Origin: JASHSH01 sp036490215
Lineage (GTDB): Bacteria; Pseudomonadota; Alphaproteobacteria; Rhodospirillales; Magnetospirillaceae
NCBI GenBank assembly: GCA_036490215.1
Contig: DASXEH010000081.1
Location: 1-64,000 of the forward strand
Length of the DNA: 64,000 nt
Direction of reading: 5' to 3'
The position numbers were made by a program, and so were the translations under genes. The notes under the pieces are model-generated. The model was not told where the DNA came from. It worked only from the letters and a program-made list of their open reading frames with translations, and searched no databases. Positions 23,589 to 31,401 of the stretch are shown here, in pieces; position 1 is the stretch's first letter; every line of letters begins with the position of its first letter.

Positions 23589-26500
23589 ATGGCTACCAGC
23601 CTTGCCCTCAATTCCGCGCTGAGCGGCCTACTTGCATCGCAACAGGCGCTCAACGTCATTTCGAACAACCTCGCCAATATCAATACGCCGAACTACTCGA
23701 AGAAGACGGTTCAGCTCGAGGAAAACGTTCTGGCGGGCCAGGGCGCGGGCGTTCAGGTCGCTTCGATCACGCGGTCGGTCAATCAGGCACTGACCAATTC
23801 GCTGAACACGGCATCGGGCACGCTGCAATCGCTGACCAGCGTCGCACAGTTCAACACCCAGATTCAGAACATGTTCGGCAATGTCGGCAGCGGATCGTCG
23901 ATCGCCGATCTCATGCAGACATTGGGGAATTCGTTCAGCGATGTCGCCAACAACCCCAGCGGTTCCGCCTCCGAGGCCGTAGAAGCCGCGACAAACGTCA
24001 CCAACAGCTTCCAGTCGATGAGCACGCAGGTCCAAACGCTGCGCGAACAGTCCGACCAGCAGATCGACCAGGACGTCGGCACCGTCAACACGACGCTGCA
24101 GAACATCGCAGCGCTCAACTCCCAGATTTCGTCCGATACCGCCTCCGGCACCGACGTCTCCGATCTGGAAGACCAGCGCGACGGCGAATTGGCGACGCTA
24201 TCGAAATATATGAATTACACGACCTTCACGCGTGGCGACGGATCGATCTCGGTCTACACGACGCAGGGCACGCCGCTGGTCGATGGTGCTGCGCAGACCG
24301 TGAACTTCTCGCCGGCGAGCACGATCCAGGCGCAGATGTCGCTGCAGGGCGGCCAGCTGTCGGGCATCACCGTCAGCGGCCCGAACATCTCCGGCGGCGC
24401 GACCGACATCACCAGCCAGATCACGGGCGGCGATATTTCGGGCCTGCTGACGATGCGCGATACGTCGCTGCCCAACATACAATCGCAGCTCGACACGATG
24501 GCGCAGACTCTGCAGACCGGCCTGAATCAGATCAACAACGCCGGTACCAGTTATCCGTCGGGCGGCCAGAGTTTCACCGGCCAGACGACCTTCCTCGATC
24601 CCAGCTCGCAGAACATCTCGTTGGAGAGCGGCGATACCGCCGTCACGCTGTTCAACGGCGACGGCAGCCAGCAGGGAACGACGACGCTGTCGCTGATGAT
24701 GAAGCAGTACATGCAGTCGACGGGTCTGCCGACGTCCAATTCTTGGACGATCGATCAGGTCGCCGGCGGGCTCAACGGCTGGATCAACACGCAGCTCGGC
24801 ACCAGCAATGTGACCTATGCGTCGGTTCTGCCCACCGGGCAGTTCTCGATCCAATTGCCGCAGACGTCATCGACCACGATCGGCTTCCGCGACGAATCGA
24901 CCAGTACCTATCAGTCGCAGGTCAGTACGGATCCGAATACGGCGCTCGGCTTCACCGGTCCGCTGACCTTCGAGGATTCGACAGGCGCCAGCTACTCCGT
25001 CAATGTCACCGCGTCGGACACTTTGTCGACGATCCAGGCGAAACTGGCCGGGGTCAGCGGTATCACCGCGTCTCTGGTTCCCAATTCGGCCGGATCGGGC
25101 GACTTCCTGCAGGTCGTCGACAACGCAGGCAACAACCTCTACGTCAACCCGGATACGCAGGGCGGCAATGTGGAGAGCGGCCTCGGCATGCTGCCGGCAG
25201 GCACGAATACCGCCGGGCCGGTCACGCTCAACGTCGATAACGATAACCTGTCCAGCACCTTCACCAGCAACAACTACACCAACGGGGCCTCGGTGCCGGG
25301 CGTGTCGGGCGTTATGACCTTCTCGGATTCGAGCGGGCAGCTCGCGCAAATCACGATGAACCCGGCGTGGAGCCTGAACACCATCGCCAACAACATCAAC
25401 GCGCAGAGTGGCGGCAAGCTCAACGCGTCGGTGATCACGGTGGGCAATCAGTCGGCGCTGCAGGTGGTCGATGTCGCCGGCAATCAGATGAGCGTGAACA
25501 CGACGCCCTACACGGTGCAGTCAACCACGCCCTTCACCGCCACCGCCGGCAATTCGATGACGGCGACGATCAACGGCGTCACCTACACGTCGAATGTCGA
25601 GACGGGCTCCGACTCGCTGGCCTCCTTGGCGTCCGAGATCAATGATCCGCTCGGCCCCTTCTCGGGTTCGGGCCTGCTCGCGACTGTCGACCCGAGCAAC
25701 AGCTATCTCTCGATCGTCAGCACCACCGGCCAGCCGGCCAGCTACACCGGCGCGATGGCGACCCAGTTGGGTCTGACCACCAATCCGGCCACGGCGCTGG
25801 GACTGCAAGCTTCGCCGGATACGACGGCTTCGGGCTTCGCCAACTTCCTGGGTTTGAACGACCTGCTGGTGACCAATCAGCCGCTGACCACGTATCAATC
25901 GGCGACATTGACGAACAATTTCTCGGTCTCGAAAGCGACCAGCCTCGAACTGACCGACCCGAGCTTCGCCAATGGCGATCCCTCCAGCGGCACGCCGCAG
26001 GCGCTCAATATCAGCTTCGCCGCCGGTTCGACGCTCGCGCAGATCGCGGCCCAGATCAATCAGCAGGCGGTCACCTACAATACGAGCGCGCTGCCGACCG
26101 GCAGCTTCGTGGCGCAGGCCGGCACGCTGACCATCAAAAATCAGCCCTATACGCTGGGCAGCATTTCGGTGAGCGACAACGAATCGCTTTCGGACATCGC
26201 CGCTTCGATCAACAGCAACACCACGCTGGCGGCCGCCGGTGTGCAGGCGACCGTGGGCACTGATGGCACCAATCAGTGGCTGCAAATCTATAACCAGCAG
26301 GGCAAGAGCCTGCAGATGGCCGAAGACATGACCAGCGGCGGACCGCAGCAGCTCGACTTCGACACGACCCAGCTTGCCAGCGCGACGGTGGTCACCGACG
26401 GTTCGGGCCAACGCCTGCAGATCACGCACAGTTCGAATAGTCAGCTTCAGGCGACGGGCACGTTGCTCGACCAGACCAATATGGGTCCGGCCGCTCTCAA

Positions 26501-26948
26501 CACCTCGACCTACCTCACCGTGCGGTCCGACATCCAGGCGAATCCGTCGCTGATGTCGCGCGGCGCGATCCAATACGACTCGACCAGCAACAGCTATTAC
26601 GTCGGTTCGTCGGACAGCACGATTACGCAAGACATGGCCAATTACATGTCGAGCCCACTGAGCCTGCCCTCTTCGGGCGGCCTCAGTCAGGGCAATCTGT
26701 CGCTGCCTCAGTACGCGGCCGACATGATCGCCACGGCGTCGACGAATGCGAGCAACACCAACACCCAGCTCACCTACCAGACCTCGCTCGTGAGCAATCT
26801 GAGCAATCAGCAGGGGCAGGTATCGGGTGTCAACCTGGACCAGGAGTTAAGCGACTTGCTGACCTATCAGCAGTCCTATTCGGCATCGGCGAAAGTGATT
26901 TCGACGATGCAGCAGCTCTTCCAAGTCCTCGACAGCATCCTCCAATAG
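23589..26948 (+). CDS. flgK: Hook-associated protein FlgK (HAP1), enlarged
   Basis: First hook-filament junction protein, exported by the flagellar secretion system. The N-terminus has NVISNNLANINTPNYSKK, the C-terminus VNLDQELSDLLTYQQSYSASAKVI, both diagnostic. At 1119 aa it is roughly twice the typical size. The extra length lies between about residues 458 and 910 and consists of several beta-rich segments like the flagellin hook-IN motif (see the repeat entry). The family segment FANFLGLNDLL (750-760) sits inside this region. Spacing to the FlgN-like gene is 11 bp and to flgL 9 bp, so all belong to the flgI operon. Confidence 0.95.
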   Translation: MATSLALNSALSGLLASQQALNVISNNLANINTPNYSKKTVQLEENVLAGQGAGVQVASITRSVNQALTNSLNTASGTLQSLTSVAQFNTQIQNMFGNVGSGSSIADLMQTLGNSFSDVANNPSGSASEAVEAATNVTNSFQSMSTQVQTLREQSDQQIDQDVGTVNTTLQNIAALNSQISSDTASGTDVSDLEDQRDGELATLSKYMNYTTFTRGDGSISVYTTQGTPLVDGAAQTVNFSPASTIQAQMSLQGGQLSGITVSGPNISGGATDITSQITGGDISGLLTMRDTSLPNIQSQLDTMAQTLQTGLNQINNAGTSYPSGGQSFTGQTTFLDPSSQNISLESGDTAVTLFNGDGSQQGTTTLSLMMKQYMQSTGLPTSNSWTIDQVAGGLNGWINTQLGTSNVTYASVLPTGQFSIQLPQTSSTTIGFRDESTSTYQSQVSTDPNTALGFTGPLTFEDSTGASYSVNVTASDTLSTIQAKLAGVSGITASLVPNSAGSGDFLQVVDNAGNNLYVNPDTQGGNVESGLGMLPAGTNTAGPVTLNVDNDNLSSTFTSNNYTNGASVPGVSGVMTFSDSSGQLAQITMNPAWSLNTIANNINAQSGGKLNASVITVGNQSALQVVDVAGNQMSVNTTPYTVQSTTPFTATAGNSMTATINGVTYTSNVETGSDSLASLASEINDPLGPFSGSGLLATVDPSNSYLSIVSTTGQPASYTGAMATQLGLTTNPATALGLQASPDTTASGFANFLGLNDLLVTNQPLTTYQSATLTNNFSVSKATSLELTDPSFANGDPSSGTPQALNISFAAGSTLAQIAAQINQQAVTYNTSALPTGSFVAQAGTLTIKNQPYTLGSISVSDNESLSDIAASINSNTTLAAAGVQATVGTDGTNQWLQIYNQQGKSLQMAEDMTSGGPQQLDFDTTQLASATVVTDGSGQRLQITHSSNSQLQATGTLLDQTNMGPAALNTSTYLTVRSDIQANPSLMSRGAIQYDSTSNSYYVGSSDSTITQDMANYMSSPLSLPSSGGLSQGNLSLPQYAADMIATASTNASNTNTQLTYQTSLVSNLSNQQGQVSGVNLDQELSDLLTYQQSYSASAKVISTMQQLFQVLDSILQ
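24960..26312 (+). repeat. Hook-IN-like domain repeats inside flgK
   Basis: The region encoding FlgK residues 458-908 holds about five related beta segments. Each has a strand, then a T-L-x-x-I-A-x-x-I-N type helix, and a strand ending in LQVVD or LQI. Approximate residues are 458-520, 574-637, 655-715, 785-830 (shorter) and 846-908. The helix motif appears as LSTIQAKLAG, LNTIANNINA, LASLASEIND, LAQIAAQINQ and LSDIAASINS. They are diverged at DNA level, so the duplication is not recent. Confidence 0.65.
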
Positions 26949-26957
26949 GAGTGAGAG

Positions 26958-29261
26958 ATGGTCGATAGCGTCGGTACCTATGCCTCGGATCAATACAATA
27001 CCGCCCTGGTCATGCAGACCAAGGCAACCGAGGATCAGCTTCTGCAGGAAACCACTTCGGGCAAGAAGTCGCTGTCCTATGACGGCATCGCCGATGTGGC
27101 GCAGCAAGCACTGAACCTGACCAACGAGAACAGCTCGATCTCGAACTATTTGACCACAAACAACACGGTCAATCTGAACCTGCAAGGGATGAGCCAAGTC
27201 TATAGCTCGGTTCAGAACGAGATCAGCAATTTTCAACAGGATTTGCAGAACTATATCGACAACGATCAGGGGGGCAGTGCTGACGATCAGCAAACCTTGC
27301 AGCAGCAGGCCTTTTCCGCCCTGAAGAACATGCAGTACTACCTGAACACCCAGGTGAACGGACAGTATCTGTTCTCGGGGAGCGACACGACCACGCCGCC
27401 GTTCCAGCTCAACGCCAGCACGTTGTCGCAGTTCCAGGCCGAGTATGACGGCTACAACACGACCTACGGCGACACCTCCGCGGCCGATCTGAGCAATACT
27501 TCGACTTCGGTGCTCAATACGGGCAGCATTACCTTCAACGCTCAGAATGGTACGATCAGCGCGGCGAATCCGGGCCAATTTTCCAATCTGCCCGTGGGCA
27601 GCACCGTGACCCTCACGGGATCGGCCTATGACGGCAACTATTCGATCCTGGCCAACGACGGCAACACGCTGACGGTAGCGCCCAGCTTCACCGCCGAGGG
27701 CGATCCTTCCACCAACACCTACGATAAAACGGCCATGATCACGACCTCGACCATGGCGTCGCAGGATGCCGGGCTGAACATTCAGCCGGTGGCCGGTGTC
27801 TATTTCTCGCCGCCGGGGGTGCTGGCATCGCCGCAGGCGGGCACGTTCTCGCAGCTTCACGCCGGCGACTCGTTCACGGTCAGCGGCGCCACCGATCCGT
27901 CCAATGACGGCAACTACATCGTCAGCAGCGTGAGTTCGGACGGATCGAGCCTAGCGATCCAGCGCGCGGGCTTCACCAGCGCGCCCAATCTCGACTCGAG
28001 CGGCAGCCCCGATGCTTCTGCGACGATTTCCTATCCGACGGGCACATCCACCGCGTCGCTGAGCGATGCGACCAACGGCATCAATTTCAATTCCGACGGC
28101 ACGATCACCGATAACGTCGGCGGCACGCTGTTGAGCGGGGTTCCAGCCGGCTCGTATATCACCGTTGCCGACGCCAACGTTCCGTCCAACAATGGCACCT
28201 ATCTCGTCACGGCCAACGCTTCGGGCACGCTGTCGGTACAGCGCACGGTCGAAACATCGCTGAACGACGAAGCGGCGAATTCCTCGGCCGAGATTTCGAA
28301 CGGTACTGCGACGTCTTTTTCGCCGGGAGCGCTGACCTTCGATTCGTCGTCGAGCGTCGTCACCGCGGCCAATGGCGGTTCATTGGCCGGCATGGCCGTC
28401 GGCCAAACGGTCAACGTCTCGGGCAGCGCCGACAACGACGGCAGCTATGTCGTAACCGGCACGTTCTCAACGCCCGTTGCCGACGAAGCCAGCAACACCA
28501 ATGCGCAGATCACCGACGGCACGACCAGCTTCGCAGGTGCCAACACGGGCGGGATCACCTTCGATGCCGCAAGCGACACCATGTCGGCCGCCAATGCGGG
28601 TTCGCTGAGCGGCATCAATATCGGCGACGTGATCAAAGTTTCGGGCAGCGCCAGCAACAACGGCGCCTTTGTCGTGACCGGCATCGATCCGAGCGATTCG
28701 AGCGTGACGGTCGCTCCGGCCAACACGGCCGTGCAGGTGGCTCAGAACCTCTCGCTCAGCACTTCGAGCTACTACCAGGGCAACAACGCCACAGTGAGTT
28801 CGGAGATCGACAACAACACGCCGATGTCCTATGGCATCACCGCTGCCAATCCGGCCTTCGAAAAGGCGATTCGCGCGATGGCATTGATCGCCGAAGGCCA
28901 AACCGGCACCGCCGGCGGACTGGACATGAACAGCAGCCGGCTCACGGCCGCGAACTATCTGCTGACCTCGTCGCTGGGCGGCGCGACCTCCACCGAGGGC
29001 ACGCCGCCCTACGGTGCTGAGAATTCAGGGAACGTCAGCGATTTGTCGCTCAACCTGGCCCTGCAGCAGGAAACGCTGAGCTCGGTCACGGCGCAGCAGA
29101 CCAATTTCCAGAATTTCCTGACCACATCGGTCGGCACCCTGACCAATGCCGATCCGACGCAGACCATCGTTGAACTGCTCGACCAACAACAGGCATTGCA
29201 AGCCTCGTATCAGTCGTTGTCGTCGGTCCGGCAGTTGAGCCTGCTGAACTACCTCAAGTAA
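26958..29261 (+). CDS. flgL: Hook-associated protein FlgL (HAP3), enlarged by tandem repeats
   Basis: Second hook-filament junction protein, linking FlgK to flagellin. The N-terminal coiled segment is flagellin-like (TKATEDQLLQETTSGKKSLSYDG, then LNTQVNGQYLFSGSDT), and the C-terminus has VELLDQQQALQASYQSLSSVRQLSLLNYL. The protein is 767 aa against about 300-400 usually. The extra material is a block of five tandem domains at residues 190-590, inserted exactly where the surface-exposed part of FlgL would be. Its stop is 63 bp from flaF. Confidence 0.95.
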   Translation: MVDSVGTYASDQYNTALVMQTKATEDQLLQETTSGKKSLSYDGIADVAQQALNLTNENSSISNYLTTNNTVNLNLQGMSQVYSSVQNEISNFQQDLQNYIDNDQGGSADDQQTLQQQAFSALKNMQYYLNTQVNGQYLFSGSDTTTPPFQLNASTLSQFQAEYDGYNTTYGDTSAADLSNTSTSVLNTGSITFNAQNGTISAANPGQFSNLPVGSTVTLTGSAYDGNYSILANDGNTLTVAPSFTAEGDPSTNTYDKTAMITTSTMASQDAGLNIQPVAGVYFSPPGVLASPQAGTFSQLHAGDSFTVSGATDPSNDGNYIVSSVSSDGSSLAIQRAGFTSAPNLDSSGSPDASATISYPTGTSTASLSDATNGINFNSDGTITDNVGGTLLSGVPAGSYITVADANVPSNNGTYLVTANASGTLSVQRTVETSLNDEAANSSAEISNGTATSFSPGALTFDSSSSVVTAANGGSLAGMAVGQTVNVSGSADNDGSYVVTGTFSTPVADEASNTNAQITDGTTSFAGANTGGITFDAASDTMSAANAGSLSGINIGDVIKVSGSASNNGAFVVTGIDPSDSSVTVAPANTAVQVAQNLSLSTSSYYQGNNATVSSEIDNNTPMSYGITAANPAFEKAIRAMALIAEGQTGTAGGLDMNSSRLTAANYLLTSSLGGATSTEGTPPYGAENSGNVSDLSLNLALQQETLSSVTAQQTNFQNFLTTSVGTLTNADPTQTIVELLDQQQALQASYQSLSSVRQLSLLNYLK
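27525..28727 (+). repeat. Five tandem beta-domain repeats inside flgL
   Basis: Residues 190-590 of FlgL hold five units of about 60-80 aa at approximately 190-262, 281-360, 374-450, 458-522 and 532-590. Each begins with a strand like ITFNAQNGTI or LTFDSSSSVV. A turn such as AANGGSLAGMAVG and the core VNVSGSADNDGSYVVTG follow, and an Ala/Asn-rich linker often ends the unit. Key shared residues are the G before the second strand, V-S-G-S-A, the N-D/N-G turn and Y/F-x-V-T. Confidence 0.85.
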
Positions 29262-29324
29262 CGGCGCAAGCAGGCGGCGCTATTTGCCGGGATAGAAGAA
29301 GCCCGGTTCACGAAAGGAGAAGCC

Positions 29325-29663
29325 ATGAGCACCGTAGAACTTCAGTCGATGTCGACCCGAGAACAGGACGCCTTCGCGCTTACCGAAGCGGCTGTCGGTC
29401 TCGACCGCGCTCGCGGCAAGGGGGCCGATCTGGCCGCCGCGCTCGAGCACAACCTTGAGCTCTGGGTGGCCATCCGCACCCTCGTCTCCCGTCCGGGCAA
29501 TGCCTTGCCCGCATCGATCCGTCATAACCTCGTGCAGCTCAGCGGTTTTGTGGCCGGCACCACCTGGCGCGATGGCATCACCATCCCCGACAGCCGCCTT
29601 GATACGCTGATCAATATCAACCTGCAGATCGCCGAAGGTTTGCTGCAGAGCGGCACCGCCTGA
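29325..29663 (+). CDS. flaF: Flagellar biosynthesis regulator FlaF
   Basis: A 112-aa cytosolic protein of the FlaF family. In Caulobacter, FlaF is needed for flagellin synthesis/secretion and works opposite FlbT in flagellin mRNA control. Family features visible here are ALTEAAVGLDRARGKG, LEHNLELWVAIRTLV, LPASIRHNLVQLSGFV and LINININLQIAEGL-like ending (LININLQIAEGLL). AAAGGAG lies 7 nt before the ATG. No flbT or flagellin gene is next to it, which departs from the usual flaF-flbT pairing. Confidence 0.88.
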   Translation: MSTVELQSMSTREQDAFALTEAAVGLDRARGKGADLAAALEHNLELWVAIRTLVSRPGNALPASIRHNLVQLSGFVAGTTWRDGITIPDSRLDTLININLQIAEGLLQSGTA

Positions 29664-30023
29664 TCCGACCGATTAGGGGGCTCTTAAGCCTGTTCCATCC
29701 ATGCCTTGGCTCCCGCCGAGGCGTGGACGGGAGGCTTTGGCGCACCTAAAAGCGCCTAAAAGAAGGCAGGTGCGAATAGTTCGGATCGATGATATTATTG
29801 TTGTTTGCTGCCATGAGCAGTCTGTCTGCTTGCCTATTGCAGGGCGGTCGTCCCGTGGGGGTTGCCGCGATCGATGGGGTCAAGGGAAAGGCGGAAGCAT
29901 CGTTTCGGCGGGGCTTTCGTAGGGGCGATGGCAGTGGGGGATGGGGAGCGGAACTTGGGGGACATGTCTTCCTGTTACGCCGCCCTGAGTGCAGGACGAC
30001 AACGGATGGAAAGAGCTTAGCAG
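29664..30023. other. 360-bp leader region upstream of the double cold-shock gene
   Basis: No convincing gene. It holds a short near-direct repeat (GCACCTAAAAG then GCGCCTAAAAG, about 29742-29762), a 6-bp CTCCCG/CGGGAG stem, and a locally AT-rich patch near 29789-29810. A short frame at 29789-30040 begins with a lipobox-like LSAC but overlaps the next gene and has no clear ribosome site. Cold-shock mRNAs often have long structured leaders, so part of this may be 5' UTR; no promoter stands out. Confidence 0.4.
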
Positions 30024-30647
30024 ATGTCTTGGCAACGTGATCGGTCCGAACATCGTCGCCGCGGCGACGGTCGGCATCGCGACGGTATGGGTGATTTCGG
30101 TGGTGGCGGTGGTTTTGAGCCGCCGCCGTCTTCTCAGCGTCCGCGGCAAGAAATGAGCCGCCCGCCCGTCGAGCAGTCGAACGTTACGGTGACGGTAAAG
30201 TGGTTCAACGCAACGAAGGGGTTCGGGTTCGTGTCGCCGACCGACGGCGCGCCGGATGCCTTCCTTCACATCTCGGCCCTTGAACGGGCCGGCGTCGGCG
30301 AAGTGGCCGAAGGTGCGTCGATGGTCTGTGACCTTGGTCCTGGCCAGCGTGGGCCGCAGGTGGTGAATGTTCACTCCGTGGACATGTCGACGGCGGCGCC
30401 GAAGCGCCCGCGTCCGACGGAAACCCGCGGCGAACCCGGACCGACGGTCGAAGGTCGCGTGAAGTTCTTCAGCCCCGATAAGGGCTTTGGCTTCATCGCC
30501 GTCGACGACGGTGGGAAGGACGTGTTTGTCCATATCCGTGCTCTGGAAAAGTCGGGCCTGCGTACGCTGGAGCCCGATCAGCGCGTGCGGCTGACGATCA
30601 CGATGGGCCATAAAGGCCCCCAAGCCGAGACGGTTGCCATCATCTGA
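30024..30647 (+). CDS. Double cold-shock-domain nucleic-acid-binding protein
   Basis: A 207-aa protein with two cold-shock domains. The first has KWFNATKGFGFVSP and DAFLHIS, the second RVKFFSPDKGFGFIAV and DVFVHIR; these are the RNP1 and RNP2 motifs that bind single-stranded RNA or DNA. Before them is a 50-residue Arg/Gly/Pro-rich leader (RRRGDGRHRDG and GGGGG). Two-domain Csp proteins of this type are characteristic of alphaproteobacteria (CspC and CspD of Caulobacter). A strong terminator follows. The 360-bp upstream gap suggests a long leader. Confidence 0.93.
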   Translation: MSWQRDRSEHRRRGDGRHRDGMGDFGGGGGFEPPPSSQRPRQEMSRPPVEQSNVTVTVKWFNATKGFGFVSPTDGAPDAFLHISALERAGVGEVAEGASMVCDLGPGQRGPQVVNVHSVDMSTAAPKRPRPTETRGEPGPTVEGRVKFFSPDKGFGFIAVDDGGKDVFVHIRALEKSGLRTLEPDQRVRLTITMGHKGPQAETVAII

Positions 30648-30671
30648 TCGGCCCCGTTTAACCATTTGTTT

Positions 30672-30713
30672 GGGCGCCGCCTTGCATAAAGGTGGCGCCC
30701 TTTTTGTTTGTTT
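30672..30713 (+). terminator. Rho-independent terminator after the cold-shock gene
   Basis: A 10-bp stem with one G-U pair (GGGCGCCGCC at 30672-30681 with GGTGGCGCCC at 30691-30700) closes a 9-nt loop and is followed by TTTTTGTTTGTTT. It begins 25 nt after the stop codon. Confidence 0.92.
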
Positions 30714-30855
30714 GGCGCCAAATGGCCACCAAAGGCCGGTTGCCGGCCCGTCGAAATGGCCCTGCTCCGGCTGAAGAACTGTTTGAATACAATTGGTTTC
30801 GCGTAGGAATTGATGGTGTTACTATCTCGTGTTCAAGGCCCAGTCGGAGACCGGC

Positions 30856-31401
30856 ATGAGTGCCGCCGAAGCCGCAGCGACACCGTCGCCGCCGGCTGAA
30901 TCCCTTAGCGCCGCCGAGAGGCTCGAAAAGGTCGAGGCTCTGTGGGCCGAGGAGCGGGTCCAGCATCAGCGTCAGCTGGCCGAACTCAATGCCGAGATCG
31001 CGCAGCTTCGCGAGACCATTAATGCCTTGCGCGACTCGATGGAGCTTGGCCGCATCGGTGAACAGGAACGCACCCAGAAGGCGGTTGCCACCAGCGAAGA
31101 TGAGGTGCGTCAGTTGAAGGCCACCGCGAACGCGTTGAGAGACCAGCTCGAGATGCAGCGCATCGGCGAGCAGGAGCGCGTGCAGAAGGCCGTGGCCGAC
31201 TCCAATGCCGAAATCATTCAATTGAAGGCTTCCGTCGGCGCGTTGCGTGACGAACTCGAACTGCAGCGCGTGAGCGAGACCGAACGGACGCAAAAGGCGC
31301 TGCAGCAATCGACCGCCGAGATCGTTCAGCTGAAGGGTTCGGTCAACGCGCTGCGCGAGCAGCTCGACACCCAGGCGGCGCGGATGAAGGCCCATGCTTG
31401 A
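30856..31401 (+). CDS. Tandem-repeat coiled-coil protein coupled to the cyclase
   Basis: A 181-aa protein from the ATG at 30856, which has GGAGA 5 nt upstream; a GTG at 30829 in frame is less likely. After a Pro/Ala-rich leader it is one long predicted coiled coil. The coil is made of 3.75 copies of a 36-residue repeat with the pattern E-I-x-Q-L-K-x-S-x-x-A-L-R-D-x-L-E-x-Q-R-I-G-E-x-E-R-x-Q-K-A-V. Its last 8 bp overlap the start of the downstream nucleotide cyclase (ATGCTTGA), so the two should be translationally coupled. No enzymatic motif is seen. A scaffold or regulator of the cyclase is the simplest guess. Confidence 0.75.
   Translation: MSAAEAAATPSPPAESLSAAERLEKVEALWAEERVQHQRQLAELNAEIAQLRETINALRDSMELGRIGEQERTQKAVATSEDEVRQLKATANALRDQLEMQRIGEQERVQKAVADSNAEIIQLKASVGALRDELELQRVSETERTQKALQQSTAEIVQLKGSVNALREQLDTQAARMKAHA

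Noticed and set aside
29789..30040. Short frame starting MILLLFAAMSSLSAC, resembling a small lipoprotein
   Set aside because: No clear ribosome site, atypical remainder rich in Gly/Arg, and it overlaps the cold-shock gene start.
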